Assembly (NCBI RefSeq): GCF_036569345.1
Contig: NZ_DATCQT010000175.1
Location: forward strand, 60,342 to 124,341
Reading direction: 5' to 3'
From: Clostridium_AD sp036569345
Lineage (GTDB): Bacteria > Bacillota > Clostridia > Clostridiales > Clostridiaceae
Length of the DNA: 64,000 nt
The notes beneath the pieces are model-generated. The model saw only the letters and a list, made by a program, of their open reading frames with translations. It had not been told where the DNA came from and did no database searches. Positions 25,656-34,863 of this stretch are shown here, in pieces (within the stretch, counting starts at the first letter, position 1; every line of letters begins with the position of its first letter). The position numbers were made by a program, and so were the translations under genes.

Positions 25656-26867
25656 TTATGATGATGAATAATTACCATCCCATACAATACTGCGATATAC
25701 ATCTGGGTCAGTATCTCCCTCTGTTGAAAACAAGAGTACTTTTGAATCTTCATTAAGTTTTAATGCCTCTTTTAAATCCTTTAATTCATAATTTTTCATA
25801 ATATTATAGAGAACACCCATTGTTACAGCGCCAGATTCACCAGAAGTAACTGTAGGATCTCCCTTTATAGGTGCAGCAAGTAGTCTCATTCCTTTAGCGG
25901 AAACATTATCTGGGCAAGATATAAAAAATGAACTATTGTTTTTCAAAATGTCCCATGATATTGTATTTGGTTCTCCACATGCAAGGCCTGCCATGATGGT
26001 TTGCATATCATCAGTTACAATCCTTATATTCCCGTCTTTAGCAGCTGCTGACCTGAATATACAATCGGCCTTATTGGGTTCAACTATAGTAACTATTGGA
26101 GGGTTCTTTGGATAAGCATTTCTAAAATATCCTTGAACTGCTCCAGCAAGAGAACCGACACCTGCCTGGATGAATATGTGAGTTGGGGCATCGCAATTAC
26201 CCGCGTGTAGTTGCTCATTGGCCTCCATTGCCATTGTTCCATAACCTTGCATAATCCAAGATGGTATTTCTTCGTAACCTTCCCAAGCAGTGTCTTGAAC
26301 AACTACAGAATTTGGAACTTTAGCGGATTCGGCTATTGCGATGCGGACACATTTATCATAGTTTACATCTTCTATTGTAGCTGTGGCATTTTCCCTTTGA
26401 ATGTTTTTAAGTCTTGTTTCTGATGAGCCTTTTGGCATAAAGACAACAGATTTTTGATTTAATTTGTTAGCGGCCCAGGCGAGTCCACGACCATGATTTC
26501 CATCAGTTGCTGTAAAAAATGTTGTTTGTCCGAATTCTTTAAGAAGTTCTTTAGACGAAATAACACCATACGGAAGCTCTGATATATCTCTGCCTAATTT
26601 CTTTGCTATGTAACATCCTATTGCAAAAGAACCACCTAAAACCTTAAAAGCATTTAATCCAAATCTATAAGATTCATCTTTTACATAAAGATTTTTAATT
26701 CCAAGCAATTTAGCCATATTATCAAGTTTAGCTAAGGGTGTCTTTGAATACTGCGGAAAACTTTTATGAAAAGAAGACGCCTTATTAACTTTTTCCAGGG
26801 ACATTACATTTAACATTTTATTATCATTTTTAGGGAGTTCATTTGGAACCCATTTTATTTTATTCAT
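25656..26867 (-). CDS. dpaL: Diaminopropionate ammonia-lyase
   Basis: This 403-residue PLP enzyme (YgeX/DpaL) cleaves 2,3-diaminopropionate to pyruvate and two ammonia. It belongs to the threonine-dehydratase-like fold II: PLP Lys in 'RFGLNAFKVLGGSFA', 'TDGNHGRGLAWAAN', a glycine-rich 'IQAGVGSLAGAVQGY' phosphate region, and 'TSGESGAVTMGVL'. It is the first enzyme gene after the regulator. In anaerobic purine breakdown this is the carbon-yielding last step. An AGGTTTTG/GGAGG site precedes the start. Confidence 0.95.
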   Translation of the reverse strand: MNKIKWVPNELPKNDNKMLNVMSLEKVNKASSFHKSFPQYSKTPLAKLDNMAKLLGIKNLYVKDESYRFGLNAFKVLGGSFAIGCYIAKKLGRDISELPYGVISSKELLKEFGQTTFFTATDGNHGRGLAWAANKLNQKSVVFMPKGSSETRLKNIQRENATATIEDVNYDKCVRIAIAESAKVPNSVVVQDTAWEGYEEIPSWIMQGYGTMAMEANEQLHAGNCDAPTHIFIQAGVGSLAGAVQGYFRNAYPKNPPIVTIVEPNKADCIFRSAAAKDGNIRIVTDDMQTIMAGLACGEPNTISWDILKNNSSFFISCPDNVSAKGMRLLAAPIKGDPTVTSGESGAVTMGVLYNIMKNYELKDLKEALKLNEDSKVLLFSTEGDTDPDVYRSIVWDGNYSSS

Positions 26868-26885
26868 AACAAAACCTCCAAAAGT

Positions 26886-27524
26886 TTATTTTTTTATATC
26901 TACATAATTGTAAATTGAATATTTTGAAATTCCGAAAAAACTTGCAATTTTATCACCAGCCTTGGTAATTAAGAAAGCGCCAGCATCATTAAGAAATTGA
27001 ATAGCATTTATTTTTTCTTCTTTAGTCATAAGTGCAACCGGTTTATTTACTCTTTTTATAGATTCCTCTAATAAATCATCTAGAAGTTGATTTACGTTCT
27101 GAGGGATTTTATTACCATCGTAAATATTTTCTTTATGACTAATTAAAGATTCTATGCAATTACTAGCTATAGTGAGTTCTGTAATATCATAGTTTATGGC
27201 AAATATACCAATAGGAATATTTTCGTCATTTCTTATATATATAGTACTTGATTTTAAAACCCTACCATCATGAGTTTTTGTAATATAGTTTAAATTATCT
27301 TCAACTTCATTAGAATTATCTTTCAAAGCTTTCAAAACAACACGTGAAGCGCTACTAGTGCCGGTTGTCCTCTTAGTGACATCTCCGTTCTCAATAAATA
27401 GAATTGGGTAGTCCGGGTTGCCAGAAGATAAGTCATGTATAACAACTTCGCAATTTCTCCCAAATTGAGATGAAATGCCCTTCGCTAAATTTTTTAAAAA
27501 ATCTAAATTACTATTAATATCCAT
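26886..27524 (-). CDS. YheO/DauR-type PAS and helix-turn-helix transcriptional regulator
   Basis: This 212-residue protein has an N-terminal YheO-like PAS domain ('CEVVIHDLSSGNPDYPI', later 'IPIGIFAINYDIT') and a C-terminal HTH ('KAGDKIASFFGISKYSIYNYV'), the arrangement of DauR. I start it at ATG 27524, which has GAGAGG at 27532-27537, not at an in-frame codon at 27542. It heads the leftward purine operon and is divergent from ssnA, so the natural inference is that it senses a purine or pathway intermediate and controls both operons from the 254-base gap. The ligand and the sign of control are unknown. Confidence 0.85.
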   Translation of the reverse strand: MDINSNLDFLKNLAKGISSQFGRNCEVVIHDLSSGNPDYPILFIENGDVTKRTTGTSSASRVVLKALKDNSNEVEDNLNYITKTHDGRVLKSSTIYIRNDENIPIGIFAINYDITELTIASNCIESLISHKENIYDGNKIPQNVNQLLDDLLEESIKRVNKPVALMTKEEKINAIQFLNDAGAFLITKAGDKIASFFGISKYSIYNYVDIKK

Positions 27525-27680
27525 AATAAACCTCTCTATCACTTTTATAATAAATATATGAGTTTATAACTCATTAAAATTTTGTGAATATTTTATAAAT
27601 TCAGTATATCAATGTATTTTTCATAAATCAATGAAATATACAAAAAAATTTTAAACTTACAAAAAAATTAATAAAACAAA

Positions 27681-27709
27681 TTGAATAAAATAGAAGATAA
27701 TGATAGAAT
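27681..27709 (+). promoter_or_regulatory. Possible promoter of the ssnA operon in the divergent control region
   Basis: TTGAAT (27681-27686) and TAGAAT (27704-27709) are 17 bases apart, 70 bases before ATG 27779. The 254-base region between the divergent regulator and ssnA (27525-27778) is extremely A+T rich. No clear operator palindrome was found by eye. Confidence 0.45.
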
Positions 27710-27778
27710 AAATTTAGAATAGTAAAAATAATGAATTAATTCCAAGTTATTTTAAAAATATATTATAGGGGGCATTTT

Positions 27779-29110
27779 ATGATTCTAATAGGCAATGGGA
27801 AGTTATTGACTAGAGATGAGGACAATACATTCATTGAGGATGGGTGTGTATGTATTGATGCTAATATTATAGTTGACATGGGAACTACAGAGCAAATGAA
27901 GAAAAAACACAGGTTCGCGCAGTTTGTAGATGCTAAAAAAGGTTTAATTATGCCAGGAATGATAAATACTCATCATCACGTATATAGTGCATTTGCTCGT
28001 GGCCTTTCAATTATTGGAAATAACCCTAAAAACTTTTTAGATATTCTCACTGGAATGTGGTGGAAGTTAGATAGATTATTAACCCTGGAAGATGTGAAAT
28101 ATAGTGCATATGCAACCTTCCTAGATTGTATAAGAAATGGTGTTACAACGGTTTTTGATCATCATGCAAGCTATGGTAGTATAAATGGAAGCTTATTTCA
28201 AATAGCTGGTGTTGCTAAAAAGCTTGGAATTCGCTCATCTTTATGTTATGAAGTTTCTGATAGAGATGGAGAAGACAAAATGAGACAAGCTGTAAATGAG
28301 AATGTTGATTTTATGAAAGAAGCTAAAAATGATTCCTCAGATATGCAAAAGGGTATGATGGGACTTCATGCGTCATTCACTTTAAGTAATGAAACACTAG
28401 AGTATTGCACAGGTAATATGCCATATGATGCTGGGTATCATGTACATACAGCAGAAGGTATAGATGACGTATATGATTCGCTAAAAAAATATAATAAAAG
28501 AATAGTAAATCGTTTATTTGATTTTGATATTTTAGGAGAAAAAACTATTGCTGTTCATTGTATACACATTAATAATGGTGAGATGGATTTGTTAAAACGA
28601 ACGAATACAATGGTTGTTCACAATCCAGAATCTAATATGGGTAATGCCGTAGGATGTACACCAGTTCTTGAACTTGTTAAAAAAGGAATAACTTTAGGAC
28701 TTGGAACTGATGGATATACAAGTGACATGTTTGAATCAATGAAGGTTGCAAATATATTGCAGAAACATCATAACTGTAACCCATCTGTTGGATGGGGTGA
28801 AGTGCCTTTAATGACATTTGAGAATAACGCAAAGATAGCTAATAGATTCTTTGAAAAACCGCTTGGAGTTATAAAAAAAGGGGCTTATGCTGATATTATA
28901 GTAGTTGAATATGATCCTCTAACCCCATTAAATGAAAGTAATGTAAATTCTCATATTTTATTTGGAATTAACGGAAGATGTGTAACAACTACAATTATAA
29001 ATGGTAAAATTCTTATGAAGGACCGAGAAATAATAGGAGTTGATAATGGAAAAATAATGGCAAAGTCAAGAGAATTATCAAAAGAATTATGGAATAAAAT
29101 AAATATATAA
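27779..29110 (+). CDS. ssnA: Putative aminohydrolase SsnA
   Basis: This 443-residue amidohydrolase has HxH in 'GMINTHHHVYSAFARG', 'DHHASYGSINGSL', 'YHVHTAEGIDDVYDS', 'VHCIHIN' and the metal Asp in 'LGLGTDGYTSDMFES', the SsnA pattern. SsnA is part of the conserved ygeX/ygeY/ygfK/hyuA/xdhD set and is proposed to deaminate or ring-open a purine-derived intermediate; its exact substrate is not settled. A GGGGG site precedes the ATG. It is the first gene of the seven-gene rightward operon. Confidence 0.92.
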   Translation: MILIGNGKLLTRDEDNTFIEDGCVCIDANIIVDMGTTEQMKKKHRFAQFVDAKKGLIMPGMINTHHHVYSAFARGLSIIGNNPKNFLDILTGMWWKLDRLLTLEDVKYSAYATFLDCIRNGVTTVFDHHASYGSINGSLFQIAGVAKKLGIRSSLCYEVSDRDGEDKMRQAVNENVDFMKEAKNDSSDMQKGMMGLHASFTLSNETLEYCTGNMPYDAGYHVHTAEGIDDVYDSLKKYNKRIVNRLFDFDILGEKTIAVHCIHINNGEMDLLKRTNTMVVHNPESNMGNAVGCTPVLELVKKGITLGLGTDGYTSDMFESMKVANILQKHHNCNPSVGWGEVPLMTFENNAKIANRFFEKPLGVIKKGAYADIIVVEYDPLTPLNESNVNSHILFGINGRCVTTTIINGKILMKDREIIGVDNGKIMAKSRELSKELWNKINI

Positions 29111-29139
29111 ATATTATAAAAAAGAGGGGGGTATTTCAC

Positions 29140-30876
29140 ATGGGTGACAGAATGAAACCTATTCCATTTGAAAAATTAATGGCGTGGGTTCTTGAAGAAA
29201 ATAAAAAATATGGGAAAATATTTGGGGTAAAACAATTTTATAAAAAGCAGGACGATAAAGTTCTTGAAATATTTGGAGAAAAAATTGAAACACCTTTTGG
29301 ACCTGCTGCTGGGCCTCATACGCAACTAACGCAAAATATTATAGCAGCATATGTTTCTGGATGCAGATTTTTTGAATTAAAAACAGTACAAACTCTGGAT
29401 GGTGAAGATCTAGTTGTGCAAAAACCATGTATAAGAGCAGAGGACGAGTGTTATAACATAGAGTGGTCAACTGAACTTACAGTAACAGAAGCATATGATG
29501 AGTACGTTAAGGCTTGGTTTGCTTTAAAAATATTATCAAAAGAACTTAAGCTAGGAAGTCCCGATGGATTTATATTTAATATGAGCGTAGGATATGATTT
29601 TAAAGGAATTTCCTCACCTAAAATAGATGAATTTATTATGGGTCTTAAAGATGCATCTAAGAGCAACATATGGAAAGAATGCAAAGAATATATTCTGCAA
29701 AACATAGACAAATTTGAAAACATAGATAGTGAATATGTTGAGGGAATATCACCTAATGTATGTAAATCTATAACATTATCAACAATGCATGGATGTCCAT
29801 CACAAGAAATTAAGAGCGTCGCAACTTATTTAATAAATGAAAAAGGACTAAATACCTATGTAAAATGTAACCCTACATTATTAGGTTATGAATTTGTACG
29901 TAAAACCTTGGACCAAATGGGATATGAATATGTATCATTTGATGATAGTCACTTTAAGGATGACTTGCAATTTACTGATGCCGTTTCTATGTTTAGAGAT
30001 TTACAAGATTTAGCAAAAGAAAAAGGTCTGTCATTTGGTGTAAAACTTACAAATACAGTCCCTGTTCAGATTAAAAATGCTGAGTTACCAGGCGATGAGA
30101 TGTATATGTCGGGGAAAGCTCTCTATCCTATAGCGATAGCGCTTGCCTATAAACTTTCAAAAGAATTTGATGGAAAACTAAAAATATCATATTCAGGAGG
30201 GGCTGACATTTTAAACATAGCTAATATATTTGAAACAGGTATATGGCCTATAACTATAGCATCAACACTTTTAAAAGTTGGCGGATATCAGAGATGTATT
30301 CAAATTGCTAAAAAATTAGAGAAGTTAGAATATGACAATAAATACAGTATGGATAATCAGAAATTAAGAGAACTTAAAGATAAATCAGTAAAAGATATTT
30401 ATTATATAAAGTCTGAAAAAGCAATTACGAGGGCCAAAATAAATAGAAAAGTAACATTAACAAATTGTTTTAGTGCGCCAAGTCTAACAGATAGCAATCA
30501 GCGTACAAGAATATGTGAAAACTGCGTAGGGGTATGCCCTAATCGCGCAAATGTAACTATAAAAATAAAAGATAATGAAAAACATCAAATAATTCATTTA
30601 GATAAAATATGTAATGAATGTGGAAACTGTGAAATGTTCTGTCCGTATGATAGCGCACCATATAAACAAAAATTTACATTGTACAACTCAGAAGAGGATT
30701 TTAAAGAGAGTCAAAACAGTGGGTTTTTAATAATTAACAAAGATGAAAAAATTGTGAAAGTCAGATTAGACGGCAAAGAAATAAACGTTAATCTTAAAGA
30801 AAGTAATTCAGGAATACCTGAAGACATTGAAAATATGATTTTGGCGGTAATTTCAAATTATAATTATATTATTTAA
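29140..30876 (+). CDS. ygfK: YgfK-like protein lacking the central flavoprotein (GltD-like) domain
   Basis: YgfK proteins are about 1,000 residues: an FMN dihydroorotate-dehydrogenase-like (PreA) part, a central GltD-like FAD/NAD(P)H domain, and a ferredoxin tail. This one has 578. Residues 1-~430 are the PreA-like barrel ('FGPAAGPHTQLTQNI', 'STMHGCPSQEIKSVATYL', 'YSGGADILNIANI'). The chain then passes from 'VTLTNCFSAPSLTD' straight to 'CENCVGVCPNRANV' and a full second 4Fe-4S motif at Cys491, 494, 497 and 501. The first cluster motif keeps only three Cys (459, 462, 466). No GxGxxG dinucleotide fold remains. The reading frame is intact and placed in the operon as usual. 'Selenate reductase subunit' is a historical name; a role in purine ring reduction is more likely here. 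Confidence 0.85.
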   Translation: MGDRMKPIPFEKLMAWVLEENKKYGKIFGVKQFYKKQDDKVLEIFGEKIETPFGPAAGPHTQLTQNIIAAYVSGCRFFELKTVQTLDGEDLVVQKPCIRAEDECYNIEWSTELTVTEAYDEYVKAWFALKILSKELKLGSPDGFIFNMSVGYDFKGISSPKIDEFIMGLKDASKSNIWKECKEYILQNIDKFENIDSEYVEGISPNVCKSITLSTMHGCPSQEIKSVATYLINEKGLNTYVKCNPTLLGYEFVRKTLDQMGYEYVSFDDSHFKDDLQFTDAVSMFRDLQDLAKEKGLSFGVKLTNTVPVQIKNAELPGDEMYMSGKALYPIAIALAYKLSKEFDGKLKISYSGGADILNIANIFETGIWPITIASTLLKVGGYQRCIQIAKKLEKLEYDNKYSMDNQKLRELKDKSVKDIYYIKSEKAITRAKINRKVTLTNCFSAPSLTDSNQRTRICENCVGVCPNRANVTIKIKDNEKHQIIHLDKICNECGNCEMFCPYDSAPYKQKFTLYNSEEDFKESQNSGFLIINKDEKIVKVRLDGKEINVNLKESNSGIPEDIENMILAVISNYNYII

Positions 30877-30895
30877 AAATTGGTGAGGTGATTGT

Positions 30896-32269
30896 ATGTC
30901 AATTATTATAAAAAATGGAACTATTGTAACTCCAAGAAGGAGCTATATTTCTGATATCAAAGTTGAAGAAGAGTTAATAAAGGATATTGGCGAAAATTTG
31001 GAAAATGATAAAGCTTTAATTATAGATGCAACGGGGTGTCTAATATTCCCAGGATTTATTGATTCACATACTCACTTTGATTTGGATACAGGATACACTA
31101 GAACTGCAGATAATTTCAAAACAGGGACTGCTGCAGCTATCGTAGGTGGAACTACAACAATTTTAGACTTTGCAACTCAAAATAAAGGCGAAACTTTAAG
31201 TCAAGCCCTAAAAAATTGGTTTAATTTAGCCAAAGATATTTCAAGTTGTGATTATGGATTTCATATGGCAATAACTCAGTGGAATGACGATATAAAAAAT
31301 GAACTTAAGATAATGAAAGAGCAGGGAATAACATCATTTAAAGCATATATGGCTTATGATAATTTGCGTCTTAATGATGGAGAAATATATGATATGTTAA
31401 AGGCACTTAAAAAGTATAATGGCATTCTTGCCGTTCATTGTGAAAATGGTGACCTTGTAAATACTTTGATAAAAGAACAACTGAGTATTGGAAATGTCAC
31501 CCCGGCAGCTCATCCATTATCAAGACCTAATATTGTTGAAGCCGAAGCTGTATCAAGGTTTATTGATATAGCAAAAATAGCTGATGCTCCTATATATATT
31601 GTACATCTAAGTACTAAAGAATCATTAGAAGTAGTAATAAGCGCAAGAAAAAAAGGGCAAAAGATATATGTAGAAACATGTCCTCAATATCTGCTCTTAG
31701 ATGATAGTTTATATTTATCAAAGGATTTCGAGAGTGCTAAATATGTTTTATCACCACCTTTAAGAAAAAAAGAAGATATAGAAACATTATGGAAAGCCTT
31801 ATCCGGGGATGTTATAGATACAATTGGCACAGATCATTGTAGTTTTAATTTTAAAGGTCAAAAAGACCATGGAATAAATGATTTTAGTAAAATACCAAAT
31901 GGTATGCCAGGGGTGCAGCATAGACCAATACTTATGTATACCTATGGAGTTGATAGTGGCAAAATAACTAAAGAGCAAATGTGCGCTTTGCTTAGCGAAA
32001 ATACATCAAGAATTTTTGGAATGTATCCTAGGAAAGGAGTACTGCAAGTTGGAAGTGATGCAGATATAGTTGTATTTGATCCAAGGATTAAGGGAATTAT
32101 ATCTAAAGATAATCAAAAACAAAATGTAGATTATACACCTTTCGAAGGTTTTAAAACTAAAGGATATGCCAGACATGTTTTTCTAAGAGGAACACAGGTT
32201 GTAGCGGATGGAAATATTATAAAAGAAAATTGTGGAAAATATATAAAACGGGGTGGCCAGAATGTTTAG
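30896..32269 (+). CDS. hyuA: Dihydropyrimidinase/hydantoinase (HyuA-like)
   Basis: This 457-residue cyclic amidohydrolase has the binuclear site: HxH in 'GFIDSHTHFDLDTGY', the carbamylated Lys in 'ITSFKAYMAYDNL', His in 'LAVHCENGD' and 'IYIVHLSTKE', and Asp in 'DTIGTDHCSFNF'. It would open a hydantoin- or dihydropyrimidine-like ring, as proposed for HyuA in anaerobic purine breakdown. GGTGAGG precedes the start. Its last 8 bases overlap the ATG of the selenium-dependent xanthine dehydrogenase gene. Confidence 0.93.
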   Translation: MSIIIKNGTIVTPRRSYISDIKVEEELIKDIGENLENDKALIIDATGCLIFPGFIDSHTHFDLDTGYTRTADNFKTGTAAAIVGGTTTILDFATQNKGETLSQALKNWFNLAKDISSCDYGFHMAITQWNDDIKNELKIMKEQGITSFKAYMAYDNLRLNDGEIYDMLKALKKYNGILAVHCENGDLVNTLIKEQLSIGNVTPAAHPLSRPNIVEAEAVSRFIDIAKIADAPIYIVHLSTKESLEVVISARKKGQKIYVETCPQYLLLDDSLYLSKDFESAKYVLSPPLRKKEDIETLWKALSGDVIDTIGTDHCSFNFKGQKDHGINDFSKIPNGMPGVQHRPILMYTYGVDSGKITKEQMCALLSENTSRIFGMYPRKGVLQVGSDADIVVFDPRIKGIISKDNQKQNVDYTPFEGFKTKGYARHVFLRGTQVVADGNIIKENCGKYIKRGGQNV

Positions 32270-34859
32270 CTTTGTTGTAAATGGAAATAAAGTTCAATCA
32301 AAGGCAGATGTAAAACTAATTACTTTTTTAAGAGAAGAATTGAATTTAACATCAGTTAAAAATGGGTGCTCTGAAGGCGCCTGCGGAACATGTATGGTTT
32401 TAGTCGACGGCGTTGCTAAAAAAGCATGTGTGTTGAAAACAAGTAAACTTGCGGGCAAAAATATTATAACGGTTGAAGGACTGTCAAGCCGAGAAAAAGA
32501 TGTGTATGGGCATGCGTTTATGGAGGCAGGTGCAGTTCAGTGCGGGTTTTGTACTCCGGGAATGGTTATAAGTTCAAAGGGATTAATTGATAAGGTAGAA
32601 AATCCAACAGAGGATGAAATTAAAAATGCACTTAAAGGAAATATATGTCGCTGCACAGGATATGTGAAAATAATAGATGCTGTTAAGCTTGCGTCTAAAT
32701 TATTAAGAGAAAATACTCAAGTGCCTAAATGTACTTGCAAAGGTCTTGTTGGAGAAAATCTAAATAGGATTGATGCTATGGGTAAAGTTCTCGGCACAGC
32801 AGAATATGTGGATGATATGCGAATAGAAGGTATGATTTATGGTGGAGCTGTTAGAACAAAATATCCACGTGCCTTAATTAAAAAAATAGATGTTGACAAA
32901 GCTAAGAATTTGCAAGGAGTTTATGTTGTAATTACAGCGGATCAGCTTCCGGGAAATCAAAAGGTTGGGCACATTTTTAAAGATTGGGATGTATTAGTAC
33001 CAGAAGGAGAAATAACTCACTGCATTGGGGATGCTATAGTGCTAATAGCAGCAGAAACTAAAGAAATACTAGAAGAGGCTAAAGCTTTAGTCCAAATTGA
33101 GTTTGAGGAATTGACACCTATAACATGTCCAGAAGAATCGCTAAGGGAAGATGCTCCAAAAATCCATTCAAGTGGTAATATCCTTACAACTGAACACTTG
33201 GTATTTGGTGATGCGGACAAATACATTAAAAATTCTAAATATAAAGTAACAAACAAATATAATACACCGTTTACTGAACATGCTTTTTTAGAAACAGAAA
33301 CAGCAGTTGCCGTGCCTGACGGTGATGGTGGAATAATTATATATTGTGCGGACCAAGGAATTTATCAAACAAGGAAGGAATGTTCGCAAGCAATAGGTCT
33401 AGATCAAAGTAAGGTAAGAGTTATAAGCAAGATAGTTGGTGGTGGGTTTGGTGGAAAAGAAGATATGAGCGTTCAACACCATGCATCAATTCTTGCTTAT
33501 TTATCAAACAAACCCGTGAAGGTTGCACTAAGCCGCAAGGAAAGTATAATGGTACACCCAAAACGCCATGCTATGGAGATAGAGATGACAACTGCTTGTG
33601 ATGAATTTGGATATTTGACTGCTATGAAAGCTATTATAATTGCTGATACAGGTGCCTATGCATCACTGGGTGGACCAGTACTCCAAAGAGCTTGTACCCA
33701 TGCTGCAGGCCCTTATAGTTATAATAATATTGATATTGTAGGAAAAGCAGTATACACAAATAATCCACCTGCTGGTGCATTTAGAGGTTTTGGGGTAACG
33801 CAGAGCTGCTTTGCTATAGAAAGTAACTTAAACCAGCTTGCGCATTTGGCTTCAATAACACCTTTTGAAATAAGATATAGAAATGCAATTAGGCCTGGTG
33901 AGGTGCTTCCTAATGGTCAAATCGCAGATCCGTCAACATCTATTGTGGAAACATTGGACGCAGTGAGAGAAATATGTGAGCAAAATCCAAAAGCAGGGAT
34001 AGCTTGTGCTATAAAAAATACTGGCCTTGGGGTTGGGCTTCCGGATATTGGACGTTGCAAATTAATTGTAGAGAATGGAAAAGTATATATTCATAGCAGT
34101 GCAGCTTGTATTGGACAGGGACTTGGAACTATTTTAACGCAAATAGTTTGTGAAACACTTAATATTTCATCAGACATGGTTGAATATGGGGCACCAGATA
34201 CTTCTACTTGCCCTGATTCTGGAAATACAACAGCTTCCCGTCAAACCTTATTCACAGGTGAGGCAACAAAAGTGGCAGCTAGAAGACTTCTTGATACGTT
34301 AACTTACCAAACATTAGAAAATCTAGATGGTCAAGAATTTTATGGAGAATTTAGCGGTATAACTGATAAGATGAGTTCAGTTAAACAAAATCCTGTAAGT
34401 CATGTTGCTTATGGTTATGCAACTCATGTTGTTATTTTAAATGATGATGGCAAATTATCAAAGGTTATTGCAGTTCATGATGTTGGAACTCCAATAAATC
34501 CTAGAAATATTGAGGGTCAAATTGAAGGTGGAGTAGTTATGAGCCTTGGGTATGCACTTACAGAAAATTATCCACTAAAAAATAGCATACCAACTGCAAA
34601 ATTTGGGACACTGGGATTATTTAAAATAGGAGATATACCAAAAATAGAATCTATTATATTAGGTAGGGGGAATACTAATCTTGCTTATGGGGCAAAAGGA
34701 ATAGGAGAGATATGTTCAATTCCTACTGCTCCAGCTGTTGCTGGTGCGTATTATAATTATGATGGAGAGTTTAGAACAAAGTTACCTCTTGTAAATACAC
34801 CTTACAGTGTAAATACACCTTACAGTGTAAATACACCATATAGTAGAAAAGATAAGTGA
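32262..34859 (+). CDS. Selenium-dependent xanthine dehydrogenase, fused [2Fe-2S] and molybdenum subunits
   Basis: This 865-residue fusion has a [2Fe-2S] part (residues ~1-160: 'GCSEGACGTCMVLVDG', 'QCGFCTPGMVIS', 'NICRCTGY') joined to a Mo-cofactor part ('GKVLGTAEYVDDMRIEG', 'VGGGFGGKEDMSVQHH', 'NPPAGAFRGFGVTQSCFA', 'GAKGIGEICSIPTAPAVA'). This layout without a FAD domain is that of the selenium-dependent XDH (XdhD) family. The yqeC, mocA and yqeB genes that mature such enzymes follow directly. I start at ATG 32262, with GGGGTGG just upstream; a GTG at 32253 overlaps that site. The C-terminus carries three VNTPYS repeats. No FAD subunit gene adjoins it. Confidence 0.9.
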   Translation: MFSFVVNGNKVQSKADVKLITFLREELNLTSVKNGCSEGACGTCMVLVDGVAKKACVLKTSKLAGKNIITVEGLSSREKDVYGHAFMEAGAVQCGFCTPGMVISSKGLIDKVENPTEDEIKNALKGNICRCTGYVKIIDAVKLASKLLRENTQVPKCTCKGLVGENLNRIDAMGKVLGTAEYVDDMRIEGMIYGGAVRTKYPRALIKKIDVDKAKNLQGVYVVITADQLPGNQKVGHIFKDWDVLVPEGEITHCIGDAIVLIAAETKEILEEAKALVQIEFEELTPITCPEESLREDAPKIHSSGNILTTEHLVFGDADKYIKNSKYKVTNKYNTPFTEHAFLETETAVAVPDGDGGIIIYCADQGIYQTRKECSQAIGLDQSKVRVISKIVGGGFGGKEDMSVQHHASILAYLSNKPVKVALSRKESIMVHPKRHAMEIEMTTACDEFGYLTAMKAIIIADTGAYASLGGPVLQRACTHAAGPYSYNNIDIVGKAVYTNNPPAGAFRGFGVTQSCFAIESNLNQLAHLASITPFEIRYRNAIRPGEVLPNGQIADPSTSIVETLDAVREICEQNPKAGIACAIKNTGLGVGLPDIGRCKLIVENGKVYIHSSAACIGQGLGTILTQIVCETLNISSDMVEYGAPDTSTCPDSGNTTASRQTLFTGEATKVAARRLLDTLTYQTLENLDGQEFYGEFSGITDKMSSVKQNPVSHVAYGYATHVVILNDDGKLSKVIAVHDVGTPINPRNIEGQIEGGVVMSLGYALTENYPLKNSIPTAKFGTLGLFKIGDIPKIESIILGRGNTNLAYGAKGIGEICSIPTAPAVAGAYYNYDGEFRTKLPLVNTPYSVNTPYSVNTPYSRKDK
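34791..34844 (+). repeat. 18-bp tandem repeat, three copies, at the 3' end of the Se-XDH gene
   Basis: GTAAATACACCTTACAGT occurs at 34791-34808 and 34809-34826, and once more with three changes at 34827-34844. It encodes VNTPYS three times and stays in frame. Confidence 0.95.
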
Positions 34860-34863
34860 TATT

